DNA from: Dryas octopetala
Lineage: Eukaryota; Streptophyta; Magnoliopsida; Rosales; Rosaceae
Length of the DNA: 64,000 bases
Direction of reading: 5' to 3'
Assembly (NCBI GenBank): GCA_963921425.1
Contig: OY992839.1
Location: 14,363,409 to 14,427,408, forward strand
The translations under genes were made by a program, and so were the position numbers. Shown one piece after another: positions 46,628-57,653 of the stretch; positions within the stretch are counted from its first letter, which is position 1, and each line of letters opens with the position of its first letter. The notes under the pieces are model-generated. The model searched no databases, was not told where the DNA came from, and saw only the letters and a program-made list of their open reading frames with translations.

Positions 46628-49600
46628 CACACATGTTGCATGAGTAGCTTTATGTCATTTTGCAGGAAAAAAAAAAAAGTTTCTAACATGATCATCTCCA
46701 AATAATGGAAAATTTCATACAAGGTAGACAAACCTCGCATTGAAACCCATTGGAACAGGACACCAGCCAAAAACTCGAATATCAACTGGAAGGACTCGAT
46801 TCAGTATCCTCACATAATCGATTTCACCTTCTGAGAAAAGCATGAACAAAACAAAGGAGCATGTGTTATTCAAAATGAGTTGTGGTTACTCAAATCTCAA
46901 ATGGTACTACAAATCTCAAATGAAGCTATTAAATCAGTTTCATATGGCTCAAATTCTAGTCAAGTAAAACCACGCTTTTAAATCTCAATTATAGTGCTAG
47001 ATTCCTTGTTTGTTGCATTTTTCCCCTGAAGAAACTTTTAGTCCATCTCCATGTCTACATTTTATGGTCTGAAGGTTTTTGCAACAGAAATAGATCATTA
47101 GACACAACTTCCCCAAATCAAGGCCAGGCGGCCAGTGTTGTGCCACTTGTGTTTTTAAAAACAACCGTTCCAAAAATTTGTGCATAAGAAGTATGTCAAA
47201 TGAACCTAACACACATAAGGCTTTAAAATCATTTCAATGTATCCAGGTTCACACCAACCAAGAAAGTTGGCCTACTTGTAGGTTAGTCCGCCATCAAGAC
47301 TCAAAGCCAGACAATTACTCACAATAGCCAACCAATTCTGCAACTAAACACCAAGACTAATTTATCTTCCCATCAATCATATCAGGATTCCTGTGGCTCC
47401 TCTCATAAAAAGCCACCCAAGGCTGTAAGGGCTTACACCTGCCCGTAAGCCAATCTTCATGTATAAGAAGCATGGGTGTTCAATTTTTTTTTTCTTTTTC
47501 AGCAATAGTATGATGCTTACATATAAGCTTAAATGCGTTGCTTGAGTGAGCAACATATAGTAAATATTTTCTAACAATAGAACCATGCCTTTCCTTAGTC
47601 AAACCCAAGCCTATTCTGGAGTTGTGTGGCTTTCTTGAATATCATAGTATAACAGATGCATCCCGCTCCTGAAAGGAAAGCAAAATTATTTTACTCCTAC
47701 ACATAGTTACCAAAAATTTCTACTACCATAGGGAATTGTGATTTGAAACAGCCTAATCAAGGAAAGCTATGCCTATCAATTTCTCTAATGGTGTGTAGCA
47801 ATTGTGCTACATATAGTTATAGTAGAGTTTTCAAAAAGAATAAACTGGCGAAAAAATCCGAATGGCCCAGTCTTTTTTCCTTACAAAACTAGTTGGAAGA
47901 CCTAAGACTGGTATATCCACTAGAGTTAAAATTCTTGCTTGGTTGGCAGTTCAAAGTAAAATCAATACTTGTGACATGCTCCAAAGAAGAAGAAGCCATA
48001 TGCTTTTTTATCTCCTCACTGTGTTGTGTAAAGCTGAGAGAATCAACCGAGCATATAATTTACATTGGTCCTTCACTTGGCAAATTTGGAGTAGATTGAT
48101 GCTTGGTTTGGTGTGGATCAGGTTGTTACAAAAAACTGTTACTCCTTGCTAAGTGAGGCTTCATGGGATGGGGGCAAACAAGGGGGCAATTACTCTTCGG
48201 CACTGTGCAGTCTTGGCCTCTATTTGGACTTTGTGGTTGGGGAGGAACAGAAGGATCTTCAATAGAGCAGAGGAGATGTCTTTTATTTGAGATGGAACAA
48301 GATTTCTAGCCTCTCTGGGTATTTTCTAAACGCTCCACAGACATTCATTTTATTGTTATCTTCTTGACTGGGCAGGAGTTTTACAGTGATGATTGGTTTG
48401 CTAGCCTAGTGTTTGTAGTTGGCCTGCCCTAGGTACTTTGTTTGTAGTCTTAGGTGGACTGCTTGTCCCTCTCCTTTTGTACTTCATTTTGTTTTTCAAT
48501 AAAGTTCTTGTTTCCTATAAAAAATAAATATACAAAATAAAACCTATTACCATAATGCTCTTTGAAAACCATTTTGCTAGCATCTTCATTGTTTTCACAT
48601 GTTTCCTTCAGGTTTGATCGTAGATAGAGAGCAATCACCTGCATCAAATAATTGCCATAATCTCAATAGATCAAACACATAGAAAAGTTTTTTCTTTAAA
48701 AAAAAAAAAAAGAGGAAAAGCAGCAGCATGAAAGCTAGCATCAAGCAAGATTGAAAATATTGATTTCAGCAGTCTGCTTTTTTTATTTTTTGATACAATC
48801 ATTAGTCTGGATGTACAGATATATGGGTGGAAATTATGAAAACAAACAAAATTTTCTTTAAAACATGGAATTTTGAATGAAGCTTTTGGAAGTGCTAAAC
48901 ATACCAATAATTCATCAATCAAACAATTAAACTTAAAAAAGTACACCTGTGATAAATATATGACATAGGTAAAAAGCACATATTTTGGTACTATAATTTA
49001 CTTTTATTTATCTTTTATTTAGGGAGGCGCTATTGGCACTCCCAAAAAGTCACCCTGCACTCCTCTTTCTTTTTAATTATTTCAATATTATTTTATCAAT
49101 TCAATTATCAAAATTGCCCCTAATTACTTTGTGATATTATAGAACTTCATTCTTTTACAAAATGCTCTTCTTTCGTTTTCTTTCTATATTTCCTCAACTC
49201 TTTCTTTAATCAATCATTCTCTCTCACTAACGGTGAACGTTAAATGATAAATAGTGACTAAAGAACTCACTATGGACCTGCTTAACCATATAGAGATGGT
49301 AGGAATTTCTAGGAGATTGTGCTGCCCTTTACACCATCCAAATACAACTGTGTTAGCTTGCTCAGGCCTTCAACGAGTACAAGTTTGAATTGAATATTTG
49401 GGGCTGAATATGAGAAGTTAAACAATGCTCATAATTCTCATATTGCATGCTTCACGGTAATAATGGGCAGCCTTTGTCTTGTACCTGCTGTTACAAGAGG
49501 TAGTAAATTGCATTGTGAATTGTAGAACCATTGTTTACTTTTGAATTTTCAATATTAGTGAGAGAGAATGATATATTGTGGGGATTGATTGATTAAGAGA

Positions 49601-52600
49601 AGGATTGATTAAGTGGATAGTAGAAGAAACTGGGAAACAAAAAGAAAGAAAATCATTTTGCATGAGAAACAAACTAACAGATGAAATAACTAAGGGTCAT
49701 TTTGACAATTGAATTGTTAAAATGATATTTAAGGAATTAAAAAAGAAAGGGGAGTGCAGGATAACTTTATGGGATTGCAAATAGCACCTCCCTTTATTTA
49801 TACCTATATTGTTTATCTTCTACTGCACACATGCGTGTTGTTTTTATTTTGCATGTTGCATTAGTTTTCCTCGAGGGGCAAGGCTCATTACATTCTCATG
49901 TCTAGGTGTACTATTTCATTTTATTAGTACAAGTTACCTCATACCGTCGAGATGTCTTATAAACTTATGAAATAGTACACCTAGACATGTGTCATAAACT
50001 TACTTGTACTATTTCATACTATGTGTTATAAACTTAGTACAAGATAATTTTGCACAAAGTATTCAAGTTTCAAAGTTATGTGTCAGCAGCGCACATTGTT
50101 TTCAACTTACATGTCATAAATTTTTAATAAACATATTATTTTACAAAATTTACAGGTTTAATTGATTGGTTTAGCATTTCCAAAATTTTCATTCAAAATC
50201 TCCATATTTTAAGGCAAATTTCTGTTGTTTCCATAACTTTTACTGATATTTTCACAAATATCAATATTCCCACCGATATTTTCATAAATACAGACTACCG
50301 ATATTTCCACTAATATCGACATTTTCAACCTTGCCTTTATCTAGCAGAGCTTGGTAATCTATTTTCAGCATCTTTAGCAATGATGTTGGCTTGAGTTCCA
50401 AAAGGTGATCTAACATACTTCAGCTTCACCCATTATTGAGCCTTTAGGAAATACACAAATAAGCAAACCAGAACAAAAGCAACAACAAATACGTATACAG
50501 TCATACTGATTTTGCAATCTCAACACCAACCAACAAAATTCAAATAGAAAGGTTTAGTATCAACTTACTTGCCCAACAGCAGATACTCCCTTGTCTGTCC
50601 TACCACATCTTGAGTAATGTGATTCCTTCTTGCCACCAATCAAAAGCCTCGTCTTCTCAAGAGCTTTGAAAATTTCAGACTGCATATTAATAAAGTATAA
50701 CATAAATCTCATATGCAGCAATAAGTTCTGCAAATTAGGTCTACTAATCACATAAACCAATATCTACCATTTATTCAACTTTAAATATCCAAATCTCTCT
50801 TATCAAAAAGAAATAAAATAAAATAAAATCCAAGAAGTCTTATATATGGTGATAATATAGCCTATTTGTCATAGCCATACAAATGCAAAATATGTACAAT
50901 ATGTAGAATGACATCACTCATCAAATAGTTTTCTTTTCAAAAGAAACAAAACTTTATTGCTATAGAAAGAGCTATTACAATACAGTGGACAAGAGATCCA
51001 CAAAACATCAACACCAAAACAAGATTAAAGCAACAAACTTCTACCTATACAAAAGAAAATCTAAGTTCATAGCCTAACAATGGAAAATCCTAATGAAGCC
51101 AAATTAACAAATAGCTGCCTTCCAGTCCAACAAAATATCAGAAACAGAAAAATCTCTACACTCTGAAGAAACCGAAGTCCACAGGGAGGACCAAAATCTT
51201 TGTCCCAAATCTCTTCAACCCCAATACCACTGTCTTCCACTCATGAAATTCATAAGATATCAACACTGGACGTAAAACAATTTACAACCTTGTACCTCTG
51301 AAACTTTTGATTACTATAACAAGTGATATTGTAAATTTGTACCTTAGTCTAAAAATGGATAAACGCAAGCTTTGATAATATATTTGAGGCAAAAAAAAAA
51401 AAGAAGTAAATGCTTTCAGCTGTTCTTCAAAAGAATGGATCAATTTATCACAAAGAAGATTCTGTCATTCAACATTAATAACATACAGTACTTATCTAAT
51501 TTGCATTGCCAATGCATTTCCAGACACAAAAATTAGATAAATAAGAATAATAATATGAGAAACAATACCTCAATGGTTGGATCCATATGTGCCTCTGAAG
51601 CAAAACCATAAAACCTGTAATGTAGCGCATAGAGTTAGTAAGGCCTTCAACATTCCATTATCATTATGAAGGATATTAAGTTTTTTCAAGCCTATTGACC
51701 ATGCAATGCTGTTATAGAAACTTCTTCTGTAAAGTTATCAAAAATTCAACCTGAAAACTATTCGGAAGAAAATTTATAATATGAACAAAGAAAAGCCAAA
51801 ACTCAAGATTTCAACATTTCATTGATAAATGTTGGACAGAGATAAAGGAATGTGAGGTGGTATATGCCAATCTATTCTATAGCAGCAAGGAGATTAGAAG
51901 TCACTATTTAATTCTTTCAAACTTCCACTAATATCTATTTTCCATATTTTTACCAGCACTGTGTTAATACGCTCTCTATATATTGTTTTTTGTATGAAAT
52001 ATGCTCTCAAAAATTGAACATTCAACTGCTACCATTCTTTGGCCAAAAGAAAAACTTGCTACCTTTCTATTTTCTTAGGCAGAAAAGGGGGGTAGGGGAG
52101 GGAGGGGGGGGGATGCGATGTACTTGCAAAAGAAAAAATCAATTTAGTTGCACAATGTACCTCTGCCCAAAATACATGACTTTCAGAGCAACATATCTCT
52201 TGCAATGGTGATTCATGATCCTTGTGTCATAACCTGTACACTAACGTTGATATTTAAAATTTGATAAACACATTTAACAGGCATGAATCGGCAAAGTAAA
52301 ACTTCTTTTTCAAAAGAGACTTTCCTTTTCTTTTTTTAAGAAACAAAATTTTATGAATGAAAAGTAAAACTTCTTTTTCAAAAGAGACTTTCCTTTCTTT
52401 TTCTATAAGAAACAAAATTTCATTAATGAAAGAGGACAAAACAGAGAACAACATGTCGACTTACCTACAGAACCTGACTAACAATCTCTAGGAACAATGA
52501 AATACAACAAGACAGGAAAACAGAAAATCAAACTCTCAGACACTACAGCTTTCCAATCAGACAAAGTAACAAAAGAAGAATAGTTCCTAAACTCTGAGGA

Positions 52601-55017
52601 TACCTATTGAGTATATTAATGATTTCCTGAAACAGGTATACTATTAATTTTGAATAATGATAACTTTTGAGTTCAAAAACTAGAAAAGAAAAGAACTTAA
52701 TTATGATAACTATTGAATTATGATAACAAGTTAGTTATGCACAAAAGTCCACATTGGTATTAGAGAACGATATCAGAAAACAACTATAAACCACTAGAGA
52801 GAGAGAGAGGGGGGGACGGAGGGACGGAGAGGGACAGGGAAATATTGAAGAAATTTAAGCAAATTTATTTGCTATTAACAAGTACTTCCCGGTCTTGGCA
52901 ATATATAAGTCACCTCTTACAATGATTTTAAACAGATCTTTGGTAAGTGATACATTTAAGGTAATTGGATTGTGTTCTCTTGGAAACTTGTGCTAAATTT
53001 ATTTTCCTATTTTTATTTTATGAAAAAAAAAAATCAAAGAAAAAACCTGGCACTTTCTCTTTTACTTTCTCCTTGGCGGTCTTCTTACTTCCTGAGTTTG
53101 ATTTCCTGCTTTTCTCAATCGAACTATCACAACTGACAGCAGACCCATCACCCTTGTCATCTTTCTGCATCACAACACACATATCTTTACAAAACAACAG
53201 CAACCAAAGGAAAAGGAAAAACCAAGAAGAAGGCAGGTTTTTATTTATTTTCTTTCTAATAAATTAGCCTATGGTCCTTAGTTAAACTTTCTTTCAGTTA
53301 GGCCCCTTGTCTAATAGAGTTTTCCATAATCCCCCATTTAATCATTTGTGTGCCTATTATTATGGGTTGATTCTACCTTTTTGAAAAAAATACTGGTAAT
53401 ACCCTTGTAATTGTCAAACTACTAAACATAATAACTAAAATGTCATATACTCATTCAAACTAAAATATACTAATGCCACACCATTCCTTTCTTTTTCTCT
53501 CAAACTTAAAAATACCAAACTATCATTTTACATGTCCATTTTTCATAAAATTTGTATTTTCAAAAGCATTTGTCAAAATCTATCAAACAACAACCATGAT
53601 GACTATAATATTATGTATTAAAAAAATTGACAATTGATGTGAAAAAGTGAACTATGTTGCATCATGGTCACAAATACATTATCATGATGTGAAAATTTAA
53701 TTATGTTGTATCTGTAAGACAGATACATTAATTCATGTCTTTTTGTATATAACTTTATATCATCATAGATCTTATTTGATGAAGCTTGAGAATTGCTTTC
53801 AAAAAATATAAATTTCATAAAAAAACAGATGTGTAATGAAAGTTGTGATAATTCAAAGTTCAAGAAGAAAATGAGGAAATAAATTATGGCAGTAGTGTCT
53901 GTCAATTTGGATTAGAGATGACATTTTTGTTAATTCCTTGTACTTGCATAGGACCATAGGTGTTTAATGGACTCTAGTTTGATTTCCGTTGATTCGTTGA
54001 AAAGTCCATTGGACCTTGCACGATTAAGAACAAAAAAAAAAAAAGTTTCACTTGATGGGAATCTATAATGATTGGGCTACAGTTTCTAAACCAAATATTC
54101 AATTGGGCTACAACATTCTACGTTTATCTCAAAATAAGAACTCAATCATAATTTTAAAATTTTAATAATAAATTGAAAGAATAAAAAAATCAATTAACAA
54201 ATAGAATAACAAACCTCATGACAGCAAAAATCTGCGAGTCGAGATGACAATTTGGCATTCTCAGCCTCTAATTCCTGGATTTTGAGTTACAAATAAGTAA
54301 TTAAAACTATACATTTGTAAGGAAAAAAGAATACACTTTGAAGTAAATCTGGGATTACAGGAGTGACTAAAAAAGACAAGTAAAAAATAATGTATTGTGG
54401 GAGTAACGTGTATTAGTTATAGGATAAGACAAAGTAGGTTAGGCAATAAGGCAATATGGAACTTATCACAACATTACATGCAACTATAACCCAAGAAAGC
54501 TCTTATTTGAAAAATCTTTGTGATAATCCAGAGCTTCCCTTCCCGCTTCGTCTATTTGGGATGCTAAAGTTCCTCATCGGCATGTTGATTGCTCACGCAA
54601 TGTTTTAACAAATAAAATGGCATTTACAATTTGGTGTTAGTAGTAACGTACTTTGAACGTATGCATGATTTTAGTTTTTTGAAATTTTTTACTATGCATA
54701 ATTATTTATATATAAAAAATGGGCTCACTTTTAGCTTCGCATAAGAAGACGATATATTAAAGAAGAAAAATGATAGGTAGAGAATTTATGCGACTGACCC
54801 CATAATCAGTTAATTCTTCGATAGAAGTTATAACCCACTGTTTGTTTGCTTAGACTACTCAAGGAAATCATATTATAATTTCCAACGATAATGAATTATG
54901 AACCACCCATAACCAGTGTGGAGCTTTGTTTTCTAAACAACAAATTAAGCTATGCAATTCACAATGCACTGTTTGGTTAGCATTTCTCTGATGAAGTGCT
55001 TTACTTGCTTTCGAAGC

Positions 55018-55065
<48 letters not shown>

Positions 55066-55148
55066 AGTACCTGAACTCTGTGTTGGAGGGAGTCGACCAG
55101 GGACTGTAGGTGGGTGATGAGGTCTGTATCCGTGACTTCCATAGACAT
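40970..55148 (-). CDS. tRNA pseudouridine(38/39) synthase, PUS3/Deg1-type (At1g34150-like)
   Basis: Fifteen exons keep phase throughout and give 443 aa: 55148-55071, 54274-54215, 53164-53047, 52233-52161, 51614-51569, 50679-50569, 48638-48551, 46830-46734, 45483-45423, 45309-45179, 44255-44138, 43347-43224, 43033-42926, 42833-42759 and 41013-40970. The N-terminus has a short coiled-coil-like segment ([34 protein letters not shown]) and a Lys-rich linker. The TruA-fold core begins [20 protein letters not shown]. The catalytic Asp is about residue 154 in [15 protein letters not shown]. Later motifs are [52 protein letters not shown] and [20 protein letters not shown]. The C-terminus is [18 protein letters not shown]. 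The family pseudouridylates positions 38/39 of the tRNA anticodon stem. LINE and MULE-like insertions are all intronic. Confidence 0.93.
41645..41832. repeat. Long imperfect hairpin (arms about 90 nt)
   Basis: The left arm (AAATTTCTCACGAGACTCTA, CAGCTTCTTTGC, TTTCCCCCAG) is the inverse of the right arm (CTGGGGGAATAGTAAAGAAG, CTGGAGAATCTCATGAGAAA). The loop is near 41740. It lies within a host intron and so would be transcribed from the opposite strand with the PUS pre-mRNA. Confidence 0.8.
41645..42540 (+). mobile_element. LINE remnant (RT C-terminus to zf-RVT) in PUS intron 14
   Basis: Plus-strand fragments read [57 protein letters not shown] and [20 protein letters not shown] followed by [16 protein letters not shown]. 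This is the usual order for the end of a plant L1-type reverse transcriptase ORF and its zf-RVT domain. Many stops and shifts make it a pseudogene. It ends without a clear tail near 42540. The 5' part carries an inverted copy of itself (see 41645-41832). Confidence 0.8.
46588..46633 (+). repeat. Poly-A followed by (CA)n microsatellite
   Basis: About 26 A residues followed by about 10 CA units, in PUS intron 8, about 100 bp from exon 8. Confidence 0.9.
47860..48535 (+). mobile_element. LINE 3' end with zf-RVT remnant in PUS intron 7
   Basis: The remnant reads [29 protein letters not shown] with frameshifts afterwards, matching the zf-RVT region of the copy at 42430-42530. A 3' region ends TTTTTCAATAAAGTTCTTG then TTTCCTATAAAAAATAAATA, i.e. 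the 3' terminus of the family. The A-rich end is only about 10-15 bp from the splice donor of PUS exon 7 (exon end 48551). It lies antisense to the host gene. Confidence 0.8.
49014..49800. mobile_element. Non-autonomous MULE-like element (49022-49792) with 8 bp TSD
   Basis: TTTATTTA flanks both ends (49014-49021 and 49793-49800). TIRs of about 110 bp start GGGAGGCGCTATTGGCACTC (left) and, from the other strand, GGGAGGTGCTATTTGCAATC (right). Both continue through TGCACTCC, TCTTTCTTTTT, AACAATTCAATT or close variants. The TIR core GCTATTTGCA is shared with the elements at 12664 and 14131. The 771 bp body has no coding capacity and lies in PUS intron 6. Confidence 0.85.
49897..49989. repeat. Perfect 23 bp inverted repeat, 47 bp loop
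   Basis: The 23 nt at 49897-49919 (starting CATGTCTAGGTGTACTATTT) are exactly reverse-complemented at 49967-49989. Further partial repeats of GTACTATTTCAT and ATAAACTTA follow to about 50045. It lies in a PUS intron; no target duplication was resolved. Confidence 0.8.
50935..51245 (-). mobile_element. LINE 3' end fragment, antisense, in PUS intron 5
   Basis: Minus-strand peptide remnant [20 protein letters not shown] then DILLDWKAA, homologous to the remnant at 22740-22800. The 3' tail reads on plus as TTTTCAAAAGAAACAAAACT. It is in the same sense as the PUS gene. Confidence 0.65.
52300..52625 (-). mobile_element. LINE 3' end fragment with a partially duplicated tail
   Basis: The tail motif AAGAAACAAAATTT occurs twice (about 52340 and 52409), with AAGTAAAACTTCTTTTTCAAAAGAGACTTTCC duplicated in part between them. 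Inland, GACACTACAGCTTTCCAATC and CTAAACTCTGAGGA match the copies at 22700-22770 and 51120-51165. It lies in PUS intron 3, just upstream of exon 4 (which starts at 52233). Confidence 0.6.
55021..55066 (+). repeat. GA-rich microsatellite just inside PUS intron 1
   Basis: An interrupted GA run begins a few bases beyond the exon 1 donor (exon end 55071). On the transcript it is a CT run directly after the 5' splice site. Confidence 0.9.
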
Positions 55149-55371
55149 GGTCGATTGCTTGGAGTTGGTGGTTCCTCTGCGACTGCTTTTGCTCCGTTTG
55201 AAGTCACTACTCTCTACTCTCCAGCGGAACCCAAAACGACGACGGACGAGTTAGGGCTCCTCTCTGTACCTTTGGTTTTCTTTCTCACTTCCTTTCTTTG
55301 CTTTTTTTTTTTGTTTTTTTTTTTTTTGTTCGACACTTCGACGAGAGAAAGAAGCGAAAATTTATAAAAAT

Positions 55372-55817
55372 AAGAATTAAATACAAAAATGGTCCACGAA
55401 TTTTTAGAGTGAATCTTAATTTGGTCTTTTAACTTTAAAAAGTGTCAATTTGATCCACAAACTTTTCAAATTGTACCAAAACAGTACAAACGTTAACTTC
55501 TATCGAAAAATTTAACGGAAACTAGTCATGTGCATAAAAAGTAATCACATTTTTAAGGGCATTTCAGTTCGTTCATCATATTTTCATGTGACCAATTTCG
55601 TTAATTTTCATATGAAAGTTAACATTTGTACTTAATTCGTTAATAAGAATTAAATACAAAAATAGTCCACGAATTTTCCAAGTTCATCTGAAAATTAACG
55701 AAATTGTACTGCTTTAGTACAACTTGGAAAATTCGTGGACCAAATTGATATTTTTTATAATTAGTGGACCAAATTGAGAATCAATGTAAAGTTCGTGGAC
55801 TATTTTTATATTTAACC
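55372..55817. mobile_element. Foldback element, second copy of the 11905-12268 family
   Basis: Starts with TTAAATACAAAAATGGTCCA and ends ACTATTTTTATATTTAACC. Internal motifs TGTACCAAAACAGTACAAAC, TCATATTTTCATGTGACCAA and GGACCAAATTGAGAATCAAT are shared with the copy at 11905. An extra partial end copy (TTAAATACAAAAATAGTCCA, about 55651) lies inside, so this copy has been rearranged. It sits about 225 bp upstream of the PUS start codon. Confidence 0.8.
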
Positions 55818-56892
55818 TTAAAAATAACTCATTTTAATCTCATTCATACTCTTTTTTATGTGCAAAGACAAAACTACCCTTTATATATATATACTTTACT
55901 AAATGAGTCTGTTAAATTGTAGGGTCTGACAACTAAAATTGTTAGTCTAATGAACAACCAGCCAAGTAAATTGAGCTTAAGGCCAAAATTCAAATAAGGG
56001 CCAACTTAGTGCATTTGTTAAAAAAATTAGTGAATCTACAAAAAAAAAAAAAAACAAAACAAACAAACCCAGTGCATCTATTAAAATATAATAAATACAT
56101 CTGTGAAATTAGTGCATTTGCGCAAAAAAATCAGTGTATCTGCAAAATCAATGCATCTGTAAAAATACAACAAGTGTATTTGCAAAATCAGTGTATCTGC
56201 AAAATCAATGCATCTGTAAAAATACAACAAGTGCATATGCGAAATCAGTGCATTTGTAAAAATACAACAAGTGCATATACGAAATCAGTACATTTGTAAA
56301 AATATAACAAATGCATATGTAAAAAATTCAAAAATTATCTTTTACACCAACTTTTTAAGTTAGGGTCTTTTACACCAATTTTATTAGTGGTTTGATATTA
56401 TGAGATAATTGACTATTACTAGGTACCCTAAAATTCATTTCATAACTTCCCTCATCTCAGTTTAGCTCCCTTCTCTCTCTCCACCCCACTCAATCAACTC
56501 CAATCTGAGTTGCAAGAGTATGAAAAACATATTATGAAACTTGCTACGATTTCTAAAAGGCCCAGACACTGTCATAATGTATATGATCCAACCCTAAGAA
56601 AATCCAAAGTTGTATTTGTATGTACCACTTGTAGTCAGCAGTGGTCGATCAATTGGGCTCAAAAGCTCACAAAATCATCCCTTCCCTTGACTATCTCTCT
56701 CTTATTGTCTGAAAAATGGTGATGGAAATTAAAAACAAACAATTTGAAGAAAGAAAAAATAATAAAAACCCAAGAAGAATGAAAATGCTTCGACCTAAAA
56801 GAAGGAAAAGAAAGCCTACTCACGATGGCCCAGCCTAGAAGTGGAAAAGCCACACACAAACGTAAGCCCAACTGCCTTTGGGAACCTAACGA
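55818..56892. other. Gene-free stretch with tandem repeat
   Basis: Apart from the 40 bp tandem repeat there is AT-rich DNA and, from 56400 to 56890, short frames without recognisable homology. Confidence 0.45.
56075..56325 (+). repeat. Tandem repeat, 40 bp period built from 20 bp half-units
   Basis: Units such as AAATCAGTGCATTTGTAAAA plus ATACAACAAGTGCATATACG repeat about five to six times with small changes. Half-units share the GTGCATNTG core. The derived peptide (QCICK, NASVKIQQ repeats) is a by-product, not a gene. Confidence 0.85.
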
Positions 56893-57653
56893 TTACAAGA
56901 AGGCCAGGGGGGGCTATTTAGACCACCCAAAACCACTAAGTTGACCACCCCCATAATTTTTTGCCCATTTTGCCCCTGCATTAAAAAAAAACTTATTTCT
57001 CCAATTTCGGCCAGCCACCCCTCCCCGCCGCCGGTGCGACCCCACCCCTCCTTTTCGCCGGTTGACCCCACCCCTCCCCATCGCCATCGCGACCCACCTA
57101 CCCCGATCTCCCTTCTCTCTCTCCCCTCTCTCAGCCTCCCTCCCTCACCAAACCACCATGGGTGGCCGACGCAACCCCACCCCTCCCATCGTCGGTCGAC
57201 CCTACCCTTCCCCATCCCCAGCGCGACCCACCCACCCCCGATCTCCTTTTTATCTCTCTCTACCTTCTTCCTTTTATCTCCTCTCTCACTGCCTCCCTCC
57301 CTCCCTCATCGGACCACCATGGGTGACCGGCGCGACCCCATAGACCTCCAGATCAGGGGTCGCGCCGGCCACCCACGGTGGTTCAGTGAGGGAAGGAGGG
57401 AGGCAGAGAGAGGGGAGAGAGGGAAGAGAGAGAGAGAAGGGAGATCGGCGTGGGTGGGTCGCGCAGGTGATAAGGAAGGGTAGGGTCGACCGGTGAAGGG
57501 GATGGGTGGGGTCGCGCCGGCGGTGGGGAGGGGTGGCCGGCCAAAATTGGAGAAATGAGTTTTTTTTTAATGCAAGGGCAAAATGGCAAAAAATTGTGGG
57601 GGTGGTCAATTTAGTGGTTTTGGGTGGTCTGAATAGCTCCCCCCTTACAAGAA
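56893..57653. mobile_element. GC-rich MULE (56902-57644) with perfect 9 bp TSD
   Basis: TTACAAGAA flanks both ends (56893-56901 and 57645-57653). The TIRs share GGGGGGNGCTATTNAGACCACC and continue for about 220 bp through AATTTAGTGG/CCACTAAGTT, TTTTGCCC and the CCGGCGG/CCGCCGG blocks. The left terminus has a few extra bases (GGCCA). The body contains two to three diverged tandem units with CACCATGGGTGGCC and pyrimidine tracts. No transposase. Long Pro/Ser-rich frames on both strands follow from the base composition. Confidence 0.88.

Noticed and set aside
53267..53960. Inverted repeat CCTATGGTCCT/AGGACCATAGG as a TIR element
   Set aside because: Pairing is limited to about 11 bp; flanking sequence does not align and no target duplication exists.
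56941..57609. Long Pro/Ser/Arg-rich reading frames on both strands (up to 180 aa)
   Set aside because: They lie within a GC-rich foldback MULE, occur on both strands at once and reflect pyrimidine/purine tracts; no domain is recognisable.
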